NCBI RefSeq assembly: GCF_025698545.1
Contig: NC_068565.1
Location: forward strand, 992,001 to 1,056,000
DNA length: 64,000 nucleotides
Direction: 5' to 3'
From: Gossypium raimondii
Lineage: Eukaryota > Streptophyta > Magnoliopsida > Malvales > Malvaceae
Part shown: positions 1 to 9,817 of the stretch, piece after piece
How the letters are laid out: each line of letters starts with the position of its first letter
Position numbering within the stretch: position 1 is the first letter of the stretch
The notes under the pieces: generated by a model
Databases searched by the model: none
What the model saw: only the letters and a program-made list of their open reading frames with translations
What the model was told of the DNA's origin: nothing
Position numbers and translations under genes: made by a program

Positions 1-277
1 GGGAATAGCTGCCAAGTTCAAGCCTCAGATTTGAGAACAATTGCCAAGTTCAGGGACTAACTTGGACAAAAAAAAAAGATCAAGTCCCAATGTGGTAAAA
101 ATTCCTTAATTCATGCCCGAATGTAGGAACAATTGCCAAGTTCAGAGCCTAACTTAGACCAAAAAGAATTTTAGATCCCAATATGATAATAGTTGCCAAG
201 TTTAGGCCCCAAATAATGATTTAACCCTCAAAAATACACTAGCATATTTAACAGCAAGCAATCATACAAGAAATTAC
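1..277. repeat. Intronic degenerate repeat in TRM11-like gene
   Basis: Intron sequence with three or four loose copies of a unit containing TTGCCAAGTTCA followed by a CTAACTT/GGAC-like stretch (near 10, 48, 130 and 192). The wording resembles one arm of the foldback element in the glutamine synthetase intron at 36946-37359, so this may be one arm of a related element cut by the window edge. No coding signal seen. Confidence 0.4.
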
Positions 278-2397
278 CTCCTTTAATCCAGGACGCCAAG
301 GAGGAAGGTTGTTATCTGCCCTCAACAAACCAATTGGCATCGGTAATCCATACTACAATGCAGCAAATAAATATATATTCTCAAACACATCTATTGCATG
401 TAGATAAAAACCAAAAACAAAAAGATGAATTGCTTATTATGTGGCACATTCACCTGTTTGAAGTTACTCCAGACATTACAATCAGGGCCACGTCCATCAC
501 GAACTACTCTAATGTCGATATCTGCACCCTGAACAAATCCAAGAAGTTGTCAATAGACCAAAGTTACTGCACAAATGTTTGTCATATGATTTCCAAAAGA
601 AAGTCATTGATTGATTGATTCAATGAATGAATATTTTGGACTAAATTGAGAAAATGCAATACCATTGTCATTGCTCCAAAGTGAGCAGCAGAAACAAGAA
701 TGCTCCCAGTGCCAACGAAAGGGTCATAAACAAGTTTCCCAGGTGCAGCCTGAGCTTGATTGGCCATTAAGAAAGCCATTTCCGCATCCATTGCTGTTGG
801 TCCAAGATAATTTCGGGTTTTCAATTGATACATTGGTATAAGTTTCCTGTCAGCTCCACCAATTTCCCTACCAAAGAATATTCTCCTTTTAACAACCGGT
901 GGAAGTCCATTATTAGTCTCATTTTCATCAGTTTCCATTAGCCAAAAATTGTGATCTGGGTTCTTTAAATTAACTCGACCCTGCAAAAACAAGTCGATTG
1001 AGTGTTAGAACTTAGAAACCCATTATACAAAATTTACAGATATAAGCTATTCCAATTCTTCTTCTCATTTCCAAAATATAACAATTTTTTCCTTCTCTTA
1101 CATGCTTGGATGCAAGCTACACTAGTACCAACAAGCAGGGGTGTAATTGAGAAACTGATGCTTGCAAGCTACTCAAGTTCTACTCGAAAAAAACTCAAAC
1201 TTGATTTGGTAATTCTCAAGCCGAGCTCAAGTTATCAATTGAACTGAATTTGAGTTCAATAATAATGGCTCACGAGCCTTATTGAGCTTTTCATTTTTAA
1301 TATATATATTTAATATTTTATATTATTAGATTATGTTATTATCCTTAATATATATTATCAACCCTAAGCTTAATATTGAGCCGAGCTCGAGCTTGAATAT
1401 GTACAAGCTTAATTGAGCTTGAGTACAAAGCTCAATTATATCTCAAGCCAAGCTCGAGCTTAAAATTAGATGTTTGATCAAGCTTGAGCCAAGCATTTAG
1501 ATTCGAATTTTGAATGGAGCTCGAGCTTGTCATTATTCAAGCTCAGCTCAATTACACTCCTAGCAAGATATTAGGGTCAGGGTAAAAATAATTCAAATCC
1601 AACCTGATCATCTTCCAATCGAATTCTAGCCATCGAGCAGATTGAACTCAAGTATCTAACAGTGAACTCAAATAATTCGCAAATGCAAGCACAAACGATT
1701 GAACTATGAGAATTAAGCTTAATTTTTACTAACTCCTATTAAGCAAAGCTCGAGCATCTTTATCTCGAATCAAGCTTCACGACATTGATTTCAAGTTAAG
1801 CTCAAGCTCAACACTATTATGCATTAACATTTTATAAATAAACTGATTAATCAAACCTTGAAAGGAATATAGGAAAGCCCTTGAATCCGTTCATTCTGTT
1901 CCTGAAGACTCAATACTTTCCCAAAACTATCAACAGTAATCTTAAACGTACTTTCGTACTCCAAATATGGCAACTTCCGTTCATCTGGATAACTTTTCAC
2001 GGCCTCTTCAAGCTCCTCAAAGTCATTTCCTTCACCCCAAAGTTCATAAATTCCTTTCACAAGTATACCTAAAAAAAAACAAATCTCAGATTTCAAAAAT
2101 CAAAATCCAATTTCAATAAACAAAAGGGAATATTATTATTTTACTTCGGTTCGCGATTTTCCTAGCGACGTCTTCGTAAGGTAAATGAACGAAATGGAAG
2201 GGGGAATCGGGGTGGTGATGTTTAGGAAGCCGCCATTGTAAAACCTTGTCTTGGGTATTGAAATCGGAGCTCCGTTTGTCTCCGAAGGCTCCGAAAAGAT
2301 CGGCCAAAGACTCGAATTCGGGTTTTCTGTAATCGAGAAGCCTGTGGTAAAATACGCATAGGTACCACATCGGTTGTGTTTGGAGAAAAAAGCTCAA
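278..2397 (-). CDS. TRM11: tRNA (guanine-10-N2)-methyltransferase TRM11-like, 5' part
   Basis: Partial gene; the 3' exons lie beyond the left edge. Exons read on the minus strand: 2397-2145, 2068-1857, 980-663, 528-454, 352-278, all in phase. The ATG at 2397 opens an N-terminal domain (MWYLCVFYHRLLDYRKPEFE). Next come the conserved NLKNPDHNFWLM stretch and the SAM-binding motif DPFVGTGS of a Rossmann methyltransferase, then GADIDIRVVRDGRG. The catalytic DPPYG motif should be encoded just outside the window. The family (yeast Trm11, human TRMT11) works with the small partner TRM112 to make N2-methylguanosine at tRNA position 10. Intron 2 (876 bp) carries a TIR element. Identification is by motif order and is strong; activity is inferred. 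Confidence 0.88.
1137..1561. mobile_element. TIR (MITE-like) element in TRM11-like intron 2
   Basis: The ends are inverted copies: AGGGGTGTAATTGAG at 1137-1151 and CTCAATTACACTCCT at 1547-1561, with one mismatch. The 425-bp interior is rich in GAGCTCGAGCTTGA-like blocks in both orientations and has no coding capacity. I could not settle a target-site duplication. Similar CTCGAGCTT-rich stretches recur at 13130-13480 and 14560-15040. Likely a non-autonomous DNA element. Confidence 0.55.
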
Positions 2398-4048
2398 GGA
2401 AGACGAAGGTGAGATTAAAGCAGAATAAAGGTAAGGGGGAAAATGGCTGTAAAGCTTAAACCCAAAACCCTCTTTTTCATGTCAACCTTTAACTTACCAA
2501 AACGGTGCCGTTTCATTCAACACGTGAGAAAATCATTCATGAACATTGTAACATTTTAGGTTAATTTTGAATTTTATCCCTCTACTTTATGAAAATTAAG
2601 AAATTAGTCATCCTGTTTTAATTTATCAGAATTTAAACTATCATATTGAAAATCAACTACTCAACCATTTATACGTAAAATATTAGCAAAAATAAAGAGC
2701 TCAACAATTTGTGTAGTAAACATAGAATATGATGACTAAATTTTGAAAAATTAAAATAGAAAAACTAATTTCTCATATTAGACTTAATGTTTTTGGTGTT
2801 ATAATTTTGGATATGATCAATAAAACATCAAATTAATGTAATAAATACAAAACATATATGATTAACAAATTTAAAAATATTACAATAAGTACGATATAAT
2901 TTATTTAATATGATTTGAATTAATTTTAACACGCTTATTCATCAATTTGCTATTTTTATAAAAAATCAACAAAACAAATCGTATACTTAATTAAAAACAA
3001 AAAAATTATATCAATATATTTATGGATAAATCAGTTTGTTTCTAAAATTTTAAGTTTTAACATTAAACAACCCACCCAACATTAGTTAAAAAATCCAAAT
3101 AATTAAAAATAAATAAAATAAAATATATCATTTCCACTTTCGGATAAATTAGTTTTAGAATTTTAACATTACACAACCCACCCAATATTAATAAAGAAAA
3201 AAAAAATCAAAGATGGCTGATGGTTAGCTAATAAGTTGAGGCGAGATGCAAAATTTGGCACAAAATATCGGCCTCATCGCTTGAGAAAAACACGGATACA
3301 AACACACAATATGGATACAGCAATATAGAGACTCGGCAGCACCGGAAATATTAATAAGTTCAATATCAAAATACTCGTCATTGATTCCACTTTTCTTTTC
3401 CGGGAGGGAGGGGGGATGAGGTCGTTGATCATGTATTGATCACGTTTGATTTTACTTTTACCTTTTGACATGTCCAACACATATTTTACTGTGTCAAGAC
3501 CATATCCCTGTCCAGCGCTCAGACACGTCCCTAACAAAAGTGTCAGATACAAATACTAGAAATCTAAAAGTTCAATCAGATACAAATAAATCAAACAACA
3601 GACCATGTGCCTCGGTTTAGGTCCAAACCTTAAACCCTAAACTTCAATGACAAAATCATCTACCAATGTGAGTTAGACACGTAGCGGAAAAGTGGGAAAA
3701 GTGGGAAAGGCCTACCATGTTTGTGCTGCAATCTGACGGTATCGGAAGAAAAAGAGATAGAGAATTGGTTGCCGCAACTTCCCCTATGATCCTTTCTCAT
3801 TTTCTAGGAATACAGTCAGCTACCACAACATAGCTTGAATAAAGCATTCATAAATTTGTTGGAAGTATAACGCAACTCTAAACAACAACATTAATCTCTA
3901 TAAATTACCAACCGGAAAGATCATTGTCCCTAACCTTCATCAAAAACGAAAGCTTTAAGAAGATAAAGTTTGACATCACGTGCAATAAAGTTCTAAGCAA
4001 CCCTTAAGAACTTAATGATAATGAGATGATTATGAGGTCACGCAATTC
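2398..4048. other. Gap between TRM11-like gene and prefoldin 5
   Basis: The TRM11-like promoter lies at the left end. The rest is AT-rich sequence. A stretch at about 3280-3560 contains GACATGTCCAACACATATTT and GACACGTCC words that recur in the RING gene intron near 10900-11000, so it is probably an old repeat fragment. The prefoldin 3' UTR should lie near 3700-4048. No gene seen. Confidence 0.5.
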
Positions 4049-5687
4049 CTAACTCGAAGGAGATGACTGCTTCAATTTTGCTTGTAAAATAAGTCCAGCT
4101 TCATCGGCTAATGTTTTCTTCTTAGATGCAACCTACATTTTAAATTACAAGTTTCATTACCAAAACAGAAAGGGATCCTTAACAATCAACAAACATTCGA
4201 AGAACAAAAGAAATTTAATCTTGTTTGCCAAAAGAAAGCACCAATATTGAAGGAAATCCATCTCAACCTAATCAACTATTCTTTTCTTCTCTTTTTTTTT
4301 CAAGTTTTCGATACATTTATTCCTTTACCCCAAGAGAACCTTAATCAGTATCATCCCGCAATGAGAAATTACAAAGATGTATCCACGTGGACATGTATGA
4401 CACAAGATTAATCAGAAGGAAGAGTGATCCTTCCTAATTTCAGAAGATTTAAAGCAATCAAATCTAGGGAACAACTAACAAACAAGTATCAATGACTGCG
4501 GACTTGGTCCAATTAGTTCATGCTTCCACCTATACGAGGTGATATCTAGCAAGTCTAGGATTCAAACGCGAAAGAACCTTAATTAGCAATCAAATCTAGG
4601 TAACAAGTAACAAACAAGTACCAATAAGCCCAGACTTAGACCAGTTAGTTCATACATACACCTTTAAGAGGTGATATCTAACACGTCTAAATGATTCAAA
4701 TGCCAGAGAAACTTAATTAGCACCATCCTGCAATGAGAAATTACAAAGACATATCCACGTGCATATGAACGAAACAGAACAAATCAGAAGAGAAAGCCAC
4801 AATCAAATAAGCTTTAAAACAACAAAATCTAGGTAAACAACTAACAAACAAAAACTCATTAACCCAGACTTAATCCAGTTAAATCATGCATTCACTATCT
4901 AGCAGGTCACAATTCGAATCTCAATATCTGCAAAACCCTTTATACTATCTATCTTTTTTTACCACAAACAGGAACTGACAAGTACCTATCAACTCTTTAT
5001 AGCGTTATATGCTTCTTTCCACCAAAAAATGATGAGCTAAAGGTAGAAGAAGGTAAAGGTACCTCGATAAGTTGATCGAAATTGGATTTCAGTAAGTTGA
5101 TCTTACGCTCGCAATAATCTTTGCCTTCAGCCATTGTTTTCTGAAGAAAAAAAAATTCAAAATACAAAACAATTAGGGCAAATTAGATCATACTCCAGCA
5201 GAAACTGCAAGCGTTGAAGAAAGAAATAAATAGGGGAAAGAATTATATAGGGACCTCAACGAAGTATCCAGTGCCAACATCAACGAGAACCTTATCGGCA
5301 TCGTCGAGTGTGCCGGGAACATAGAGGGAAGCAGTGAGAGGAACCAACATTTTCTTCCCTAAAACCAAAAAAAAAAAAAAATCAATATATATATGTGTAT
5401 ATATGACAATTAAGATATTTTATTACTAACAGAAGGAAATCAAGGAGGTGATTGATAGGAGATGGGATGGTGGACGGACCTTGAGGGCGGAGGGAAAGGT
5501 CGTGGAGAGCGGCGGAGGCGTTCTCGAGGCGGCCGGTGGCGGCGCGGATGTTATTAAGACTGTCTTGTAAGAGATTGACTTCAATATCTGCTTGTTCTTT
5601 GACTGCTTTGAGCTGATCTAAGCTCATCTTCTCCATATCCCCCGTTCTGATCACTTGTTGGCTTCCTCCTCCTCTTGACGACGCCAT
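4049..5687 (-). CDS. PFD5: Prefoldin subunit 5
   Basis: Four exons on the minus strand: 5687-5480, 5358-5255, 5140-5063, 4132-4049, giving 157 residues, close to the usual 150 or so. Prefoldin is a jellyfish-shaped hexamer that passes nascent actin and tubulin to the CCT chaperonin; subunit 5 is an alpha-type subunit. Visible: an N-terminal coiled-coil helix ([20 protein letters not shown]), the beta-hairpin core ([28 protein letters not shown]), then a second helix ([18 protein letters not shown]) ending in a Lys-rich segment and SSPSS. The match to Arabidopsis PFD5 as I remember it is near-continuous. Intron 3 (930 bp) contains tandem repeats. The first exon is GC-rich compared with the rest. 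Confidence 0.95.
4326..4930. repeat. Imperfect tandem repeats in prefoldin 5 intron 3
   Basis: A block starting AATCAAATCTAGG, running through an AACAAACAA stretch to AGACTTAGACCAGTTAGTTC and GAGGTGATATCTA, occurs near 4458, 4588 and, more diverged, 4825. Spacing is about 131 and 235 bp. A second block, CAATGAGAAATTACAAAG followed by ATATCCACGTG, occurs at about 4360 and 4731. The region looks like a local duplication of a roughly 375-bp unit with a smaller internal one. No coding sequence. Confidence 0.55.
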
Positions 5688-5906
5688 TGTTTTTGCTTTT
5701 TTTCTTTCTTTCAGCTAATCGTCCCCTTTTTCCTCTATGAAGTAAAACCTAGAGATAGAGATTGCAAAAATGGAATCGAAAAAAATCGATAAATCTATAT
5801 CCTAATCTCACCGAACCGGCAAACCCTATTTCATATTTTCATTTAAAAAAAAATCTATCATGAACTTATAACCTCATATATTAATTTAATATAATAATAA
5901 TAAATA

Positions 5907-6462
5907 GGGTAAACTATACGAAGGTCATTAAACTATATACATTTTGGTAACTGAATTTTAAAAAGTAACAATTTGATCACTAAACTATTTAGAAGTTTCA
6001 TTTAAGTCACTGAACTATTTGAATTTTTTTATTCAAGTCATTGTGCTATTATTTTTTTTTGCTTTAAAAAAAGTTCATCTAGCAAGTTCTAAGCAATGAT
6101 TTTGCGATCAATACAATGGATTAATATTCATCAATGAGTAAAATAACACAACTTAGATCATAATCAATCTAACAGTCAATGTTGGGGATCAAAGAATAAA
6201 ATTATTTGAGTTTTGGTTCGTAGGTTCGTGGCGTTCAAAGTTGTTTCATGAAAATACTAAACAATAGAAGAGAAGGGGAAACAAAACTTTCGATTGGCAC
6301 AAACAATGCTAACAAATAAGGTCATATAGTAGCGACTTTAACAGTTCAGTGACTTAAATAAAAACTTTTGAGTAATTCAATGACAATTTTATAACTTTTT
6401 GAAGTTGAATGGTCAAAATGTAAACTTACTAGTAATTTAATAACCTTAAATATAGTTTACCC
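5907..6462. mobile_element. Long-TIR foldback element, family B
   Basis: Starts GGGTAAACTAT and ends ATAGTTTACCC. The arms pair imperfectly for about 60 bp or more (ACTAAACTATTT / TTTTGGTAACTGAA on the left; ACTTTTTGAAGTTGAATGG / TAATTTAATAACC on the right). The core contains GTTCAAAGTTGTTTCATGAA and CTTTCGATTGGCACAAAC, which recur at about 32560-32650 and 41610-41700. It lies upstream of prefoldin 5 and does not code. Probably a non-autonomous DNA transposon. Confidence 0.6.
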
Positions 6463-6974
6463 TTAAAATTAATACTTTTATGATAGATAATTTATTTATT
6501 AATATTTATAATATATAAAAGGTCATTACAAAATTTTTACCCAGAAAAAGTTCAAATATATATAATTACAAAAATATAAAAATATATAATTTTAATTTTA
6601 AAATAAATTCTATAAATATGTTTGAATTTTTAAAATTTTGTAAAAAATATAAAAATATATTAGAAAATTTAAAATATTGTAAAAATATAAAATATTAGAA
6701 ATTGTAAAAATAAATTTAAATAGTAAAAAATATTGTATCCTAAAATAAAGTATATATTGGTGAATCACATTCAAAATATTAACAATTTGATATAAAATTG
6801 CATATAGTTAAAAATACAACCAAATTTTATAAAATTTGTATTTTTAAAATATTTTAAATTTTGAATAAATTTTATACTATTTTTTATCATTTAACAAAAG
6901 ATATATTTTGGTATTCAAATGTAACAATATTAAATTTTAGAGTGTAATTAGGTTTTAGTGCTGATTTAAATAAA

Positions 6975-6976
<2 letters not shown>

Positions 6977-7024
<48 letters not shown>
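6977..7024. repeat. (TTA)n microsatellite
   Basis: Uninterrupted TTA/ATT trinucleotide run of about 16 units in AT-rich intergenic sequence. Confidence 0.95.
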
Positions 7025-7025
<1 letters not shown>

Positions 7026-7230
7026 GTTTGAATTTTTCGTGATTTTATCAATAGAATAAATGTAGTATTAATTGTAAATTTGTTTAATTTGTCAAGTATG
7101 ATTGTAATTTAATTTACATTTTAAGGTTTATTTAATAGAAGTTAATTGCTAATATATCAACTAATTATGAATTTACATCAAACCGACTCTAAAACTCAAG
7201 TTAAACACTAAAAAGTTGTCGATTGAGTTT

Positions 7231-7350
7231 TAGTTTAGTTGGCATCGGCATTGTTGTCGGTGTAGAGGATGTGGGTTTAAACACGTTTTATTCACCAATT
7301 TAAGGGTTGAGGAAGGGTTATAGGTAGTTTTAAATATTGTATAAAAAAAC
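7231..7350 (+). mobile_element. tRNA-derived SINE copy 1
   Basis: TAGTTTAGTTGGCATCGG near the start resembles a pol III A box region, and GATGTGGGTTTAAAC about 40 bp on resembles a B box. The 3' end is TTAAATATTGTATAAAAAAA, an A-rich tail. The same string (GCATCGGCATTGTTG ... TTAGGCATTGTATAAAAA) is found in the GS1 intron at 36190. No product; the family assignment rests on the box pattern and the tail. Confidence 0.55.
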
Positions 7351-7547
7351 ATTAAAAAATTAACATCGTTATCTTCAAGTACCAATATGTATGACTTTTG
7401 TCAAATACAAGTACCACATTAGAAAAAAAAATGTCAAACTTAGATAACAATTTATGTATTAAGACTATTTAAAATAAGTTATACTATTTTAATTTTTTTA
7501 TTTGAAAAATCAATAAATTTATCACTTGACCAAAACTTAATTTTGAT

Positions 7548-7550
<3 letters not shown>

Positions 7551-7602
<52 letters not shown>
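7551..7602. repeat. (TTA)n microsatellite
   Basis: Uninterrupted TTA run of about 17 units, the second such run within 600 bp. Confidence 0.95.
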
Positions 7603-7829
7603 CCACACTATATTACCTCTGTTATTTTTAACACACCCATATATTTTAAGTAATTTGTCAAAGCAATTAATCACATCAAAAAAATTTGTTAATATATTTT
7701 ATATAATTTATTTTCATCCATATTGTACTATAATATTTTTTATCATCTAATTACTTGGTTGAAATACGTCAAATATTTAATTATATAATATTATTATAAA
7801 ATTACATTTTAAATATTTTTAAATAAATA

Positions 7830-7930
7830 TAAGAGGTAGTAGGTTCGAACATGTTGAAATGCGTTTTATTTTCTATTTAAATGTTAGGAGGAATTATAGA
7901 TAATTCTAGTTTTTGTATAAAAAAAAATAA
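7830..7930 (+). mobile_element. SINE copy 2, 5'-truncated
   Basis: Contains a B-box-like GTAGGTTCGAACATG, then the SINE 3' wording (TTTTATTTTCTATTTAAATG, TTTTTGTATAAAAAAA). The 5' A-box part seen in copy 1 is missing. It sits directly before the LINE remnant. Confidence 0.4.
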
Positions 7931-7949
7931 ACTATTCGAAATTGATTAC

Positions 7950-8470
7950 TTCGAATCCTTCGGTTACGAGGTCTCATTGGTCGCCACTAGAGAGAGGATG
8001 GATAAAACATAACATAAATGCGGCTGTATCGAGGAATGGTATGTCTGCGTCGATAGAATGAGTGATTAGAGTTGATGGTGCTACTTGGGTATGTGATTTT
8101 TCTATGGCAGTGGATAGGCAGATGGCTTTTAAATTTGAAGCTAGAGCTGTTTTAGAGGGTCTCCGCTTAGCATGGGAAAAAAGATCAACACAAGTTGAGT
8201 TTGAATGCTACAATGCTCTTAAGTGGAATCTCTATTGGCAGATGAAGCTGTTAACAGTTCGATGGTTGAGCCATGTTTATTACATTGTCTCTTAGGCAAG
8301 AATTAGAAGATACGTATCCGTCATGTTCTAATCATGTTCTAAGGGCGTATAATGAAGTTGCAGATCATATGGTTAAGTATATGAATTCTAGCTTTATGAG
8401 TTTATGTATGTTTGATGAACCGCCATTATCTATTCAGGGATTGTTGTTAGCTGATTGTAACAGCCTTTGA
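7950..8470 (+). mobile_element. LINE remnant: RNase H domain of a plant non-LTR element
   Basis: Two overlapping reading frames (8062-8295 and 8273-8470) encode a C-terminal RNase H-like domain. Visible words are VIRVDGATWVCDFSMA, MAFKFEARAVLEGLRLAWEK, VEFECYNA and NEVADHMVKYMN, typical of the RNase H tail behind reverse transcriptase in plant LINEs. Upstream, WSPPxxGWIK-like sequence can be read around 7975-8040, followed by an in-frame stop (TGA) just before 8062. One frame change is needed near 8280. There is no reverse transcriptase or endonuclease part, so this is a dead 5'-truncated copy. A host RNase H-like pseudogene is a less likely alternative. Confidence 0.7.
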
Positions 8471-8606
8471 CGGGCTTAAGTGTTGTTTTAATGTAATCGT
8501 AGTTTGTTGTTATTTTCTACCCAAACTCTAGCTTGAAAATTTTAAAATTTAACTATAGTTTTCATTTGTCTCTATTAAACCCTAGTTATCATTTTTATTT
8601 GGTTTA

Positions 8607-9541
8607 ATTGATAGACTACACCTTAAATTATATTTCTTTTTTCAATTTGATACCTAAATTTTTTATATTACTTAATCACCCCAATTACCCAAAATCTTAA
8701 CCCTGCTTATTTTATATTAATATTAATATTAATTAAAAACAATTATATTAATAAATAAATAAAAATTCCCTCCCCCATCCTCGTCCCTCTCGGCTCCCTC
8801 CCCCACCACAGCTCTCCCCTCCCTATCCCTCTCCCCCACCGTCCCTTCTTTTCTTCCAGTTTTCTCAAAGCCGCCCCTGCACATATTATATTTTCAGTTA
8901 AACTACAATCAGAGGAAATGATAATTAAGTAGCAGGATATTTACAAATCTATGAATAATTTAATGGAGGGCAATAAATTGGAATGCAGATATTAGAGAAG
9001 GAAAGCATTCTTTCAAACTAATTTAGAGTGACGAATATATCATTGCTGGTTTTAATCAAAGGGTAGAGGTGGTGAGAACTTTGAGGAAACCAAAGAAAAC
9101 ATGACTGGGGCAAGTGGAGTAAGATCTCTGGAGGAAACACCCACATAGGCTGTTGCTGTTGTTTGTTTTGGTTTGGTTTTGATTTCAATCATTATTGAAC
9201 ACAAATATATCCTTGCTTCTAGCACTAGAACAAAGTTTAATATCAGATATATATGCATATCAAAGAAAATCGCAGTTACTTGGCATCCCTGCAATAAGAA
9301 ACAAGGAGAGGGAGTGGAGAGCGGTGGTGGGTGGGAGGGAGCCTAGAGTGACGGTGGGACGGGGAATATTATTTATAAAATTATAAAATCAGAAAATATA
9401 GTGACGTGGCATGATATGAAGGGTTAATAATTTTTTTAAACGGTGGTAAGGTTTGGGATTATTTGGGTAACGGATAAAAAAATTTGAAGTACTAAATTGA
9501 GAAAAGAGGTATAACTGAGGGTTCAATTTGTAAATTGAGCC
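8607..9541. mobile_element. Large inverted-repeat (foldback) element with pyrimidine-rich arms
   Basis: The two ends are imperfect inverted copies over roughly 250 bp. On the left, AATTGATAGACTACACC, CAATTTGATACC, CACCCCAATTACCC and then a CCCTCCCCC-rich block (8767-8860). On the right, a GGGAGGGAGCC-rich block (9305-9365) followed by GATTATTTGGGTAACGG and AGGTATAACTGAGGG. The loop (about 8870-9290) is non-repetitive and holds an 80-codon minus-strand frame (9294-9052) that could be a captured gene fragment. Probably a non-autonomous DNA transposon of Mutator or foldback type. It ends less than 300 bp before the RING gene start codon. Confidence 0.5.
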
Positions 9542-9817
9542 TTTTTGTTATTATAACGTTGTTAAGTGTTTATTTTCCTTTAAAATAAAAACAAAGGGGA
9601 CAAAAAAAAAAAACCAAACAAACAACGAAAGAAACACTCCACCCAACGACAGCTCTCTCCAATAATTCCTTTTCTTTTTCCCTTTCATTTTAAATTTAGA
9701 TTCTTGAATTATCCTCCGGTTCGATCTAGTGAACCGCGGGTTTCTCTCCGATCAAAGAAAATATTCTCCAACGAAGAATATCAAAACGGAAATCGGCAGC
9801 GGAGGGAAGCCTGAAGA

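Noticed and set aside
8062-8470. A host RNase H-like gene
   Set aside because: No intron structure, no start context, a stop before it and a frame change inside, and wording typical of LINE RNase H; kept as a LINE remnant.
9195-9386. 63-codon plus-strand frame across the foldback right arm
   Set aside because: It runs from the loop into the GGGAGGG-rich arm; composition reflects the inverted repeat.
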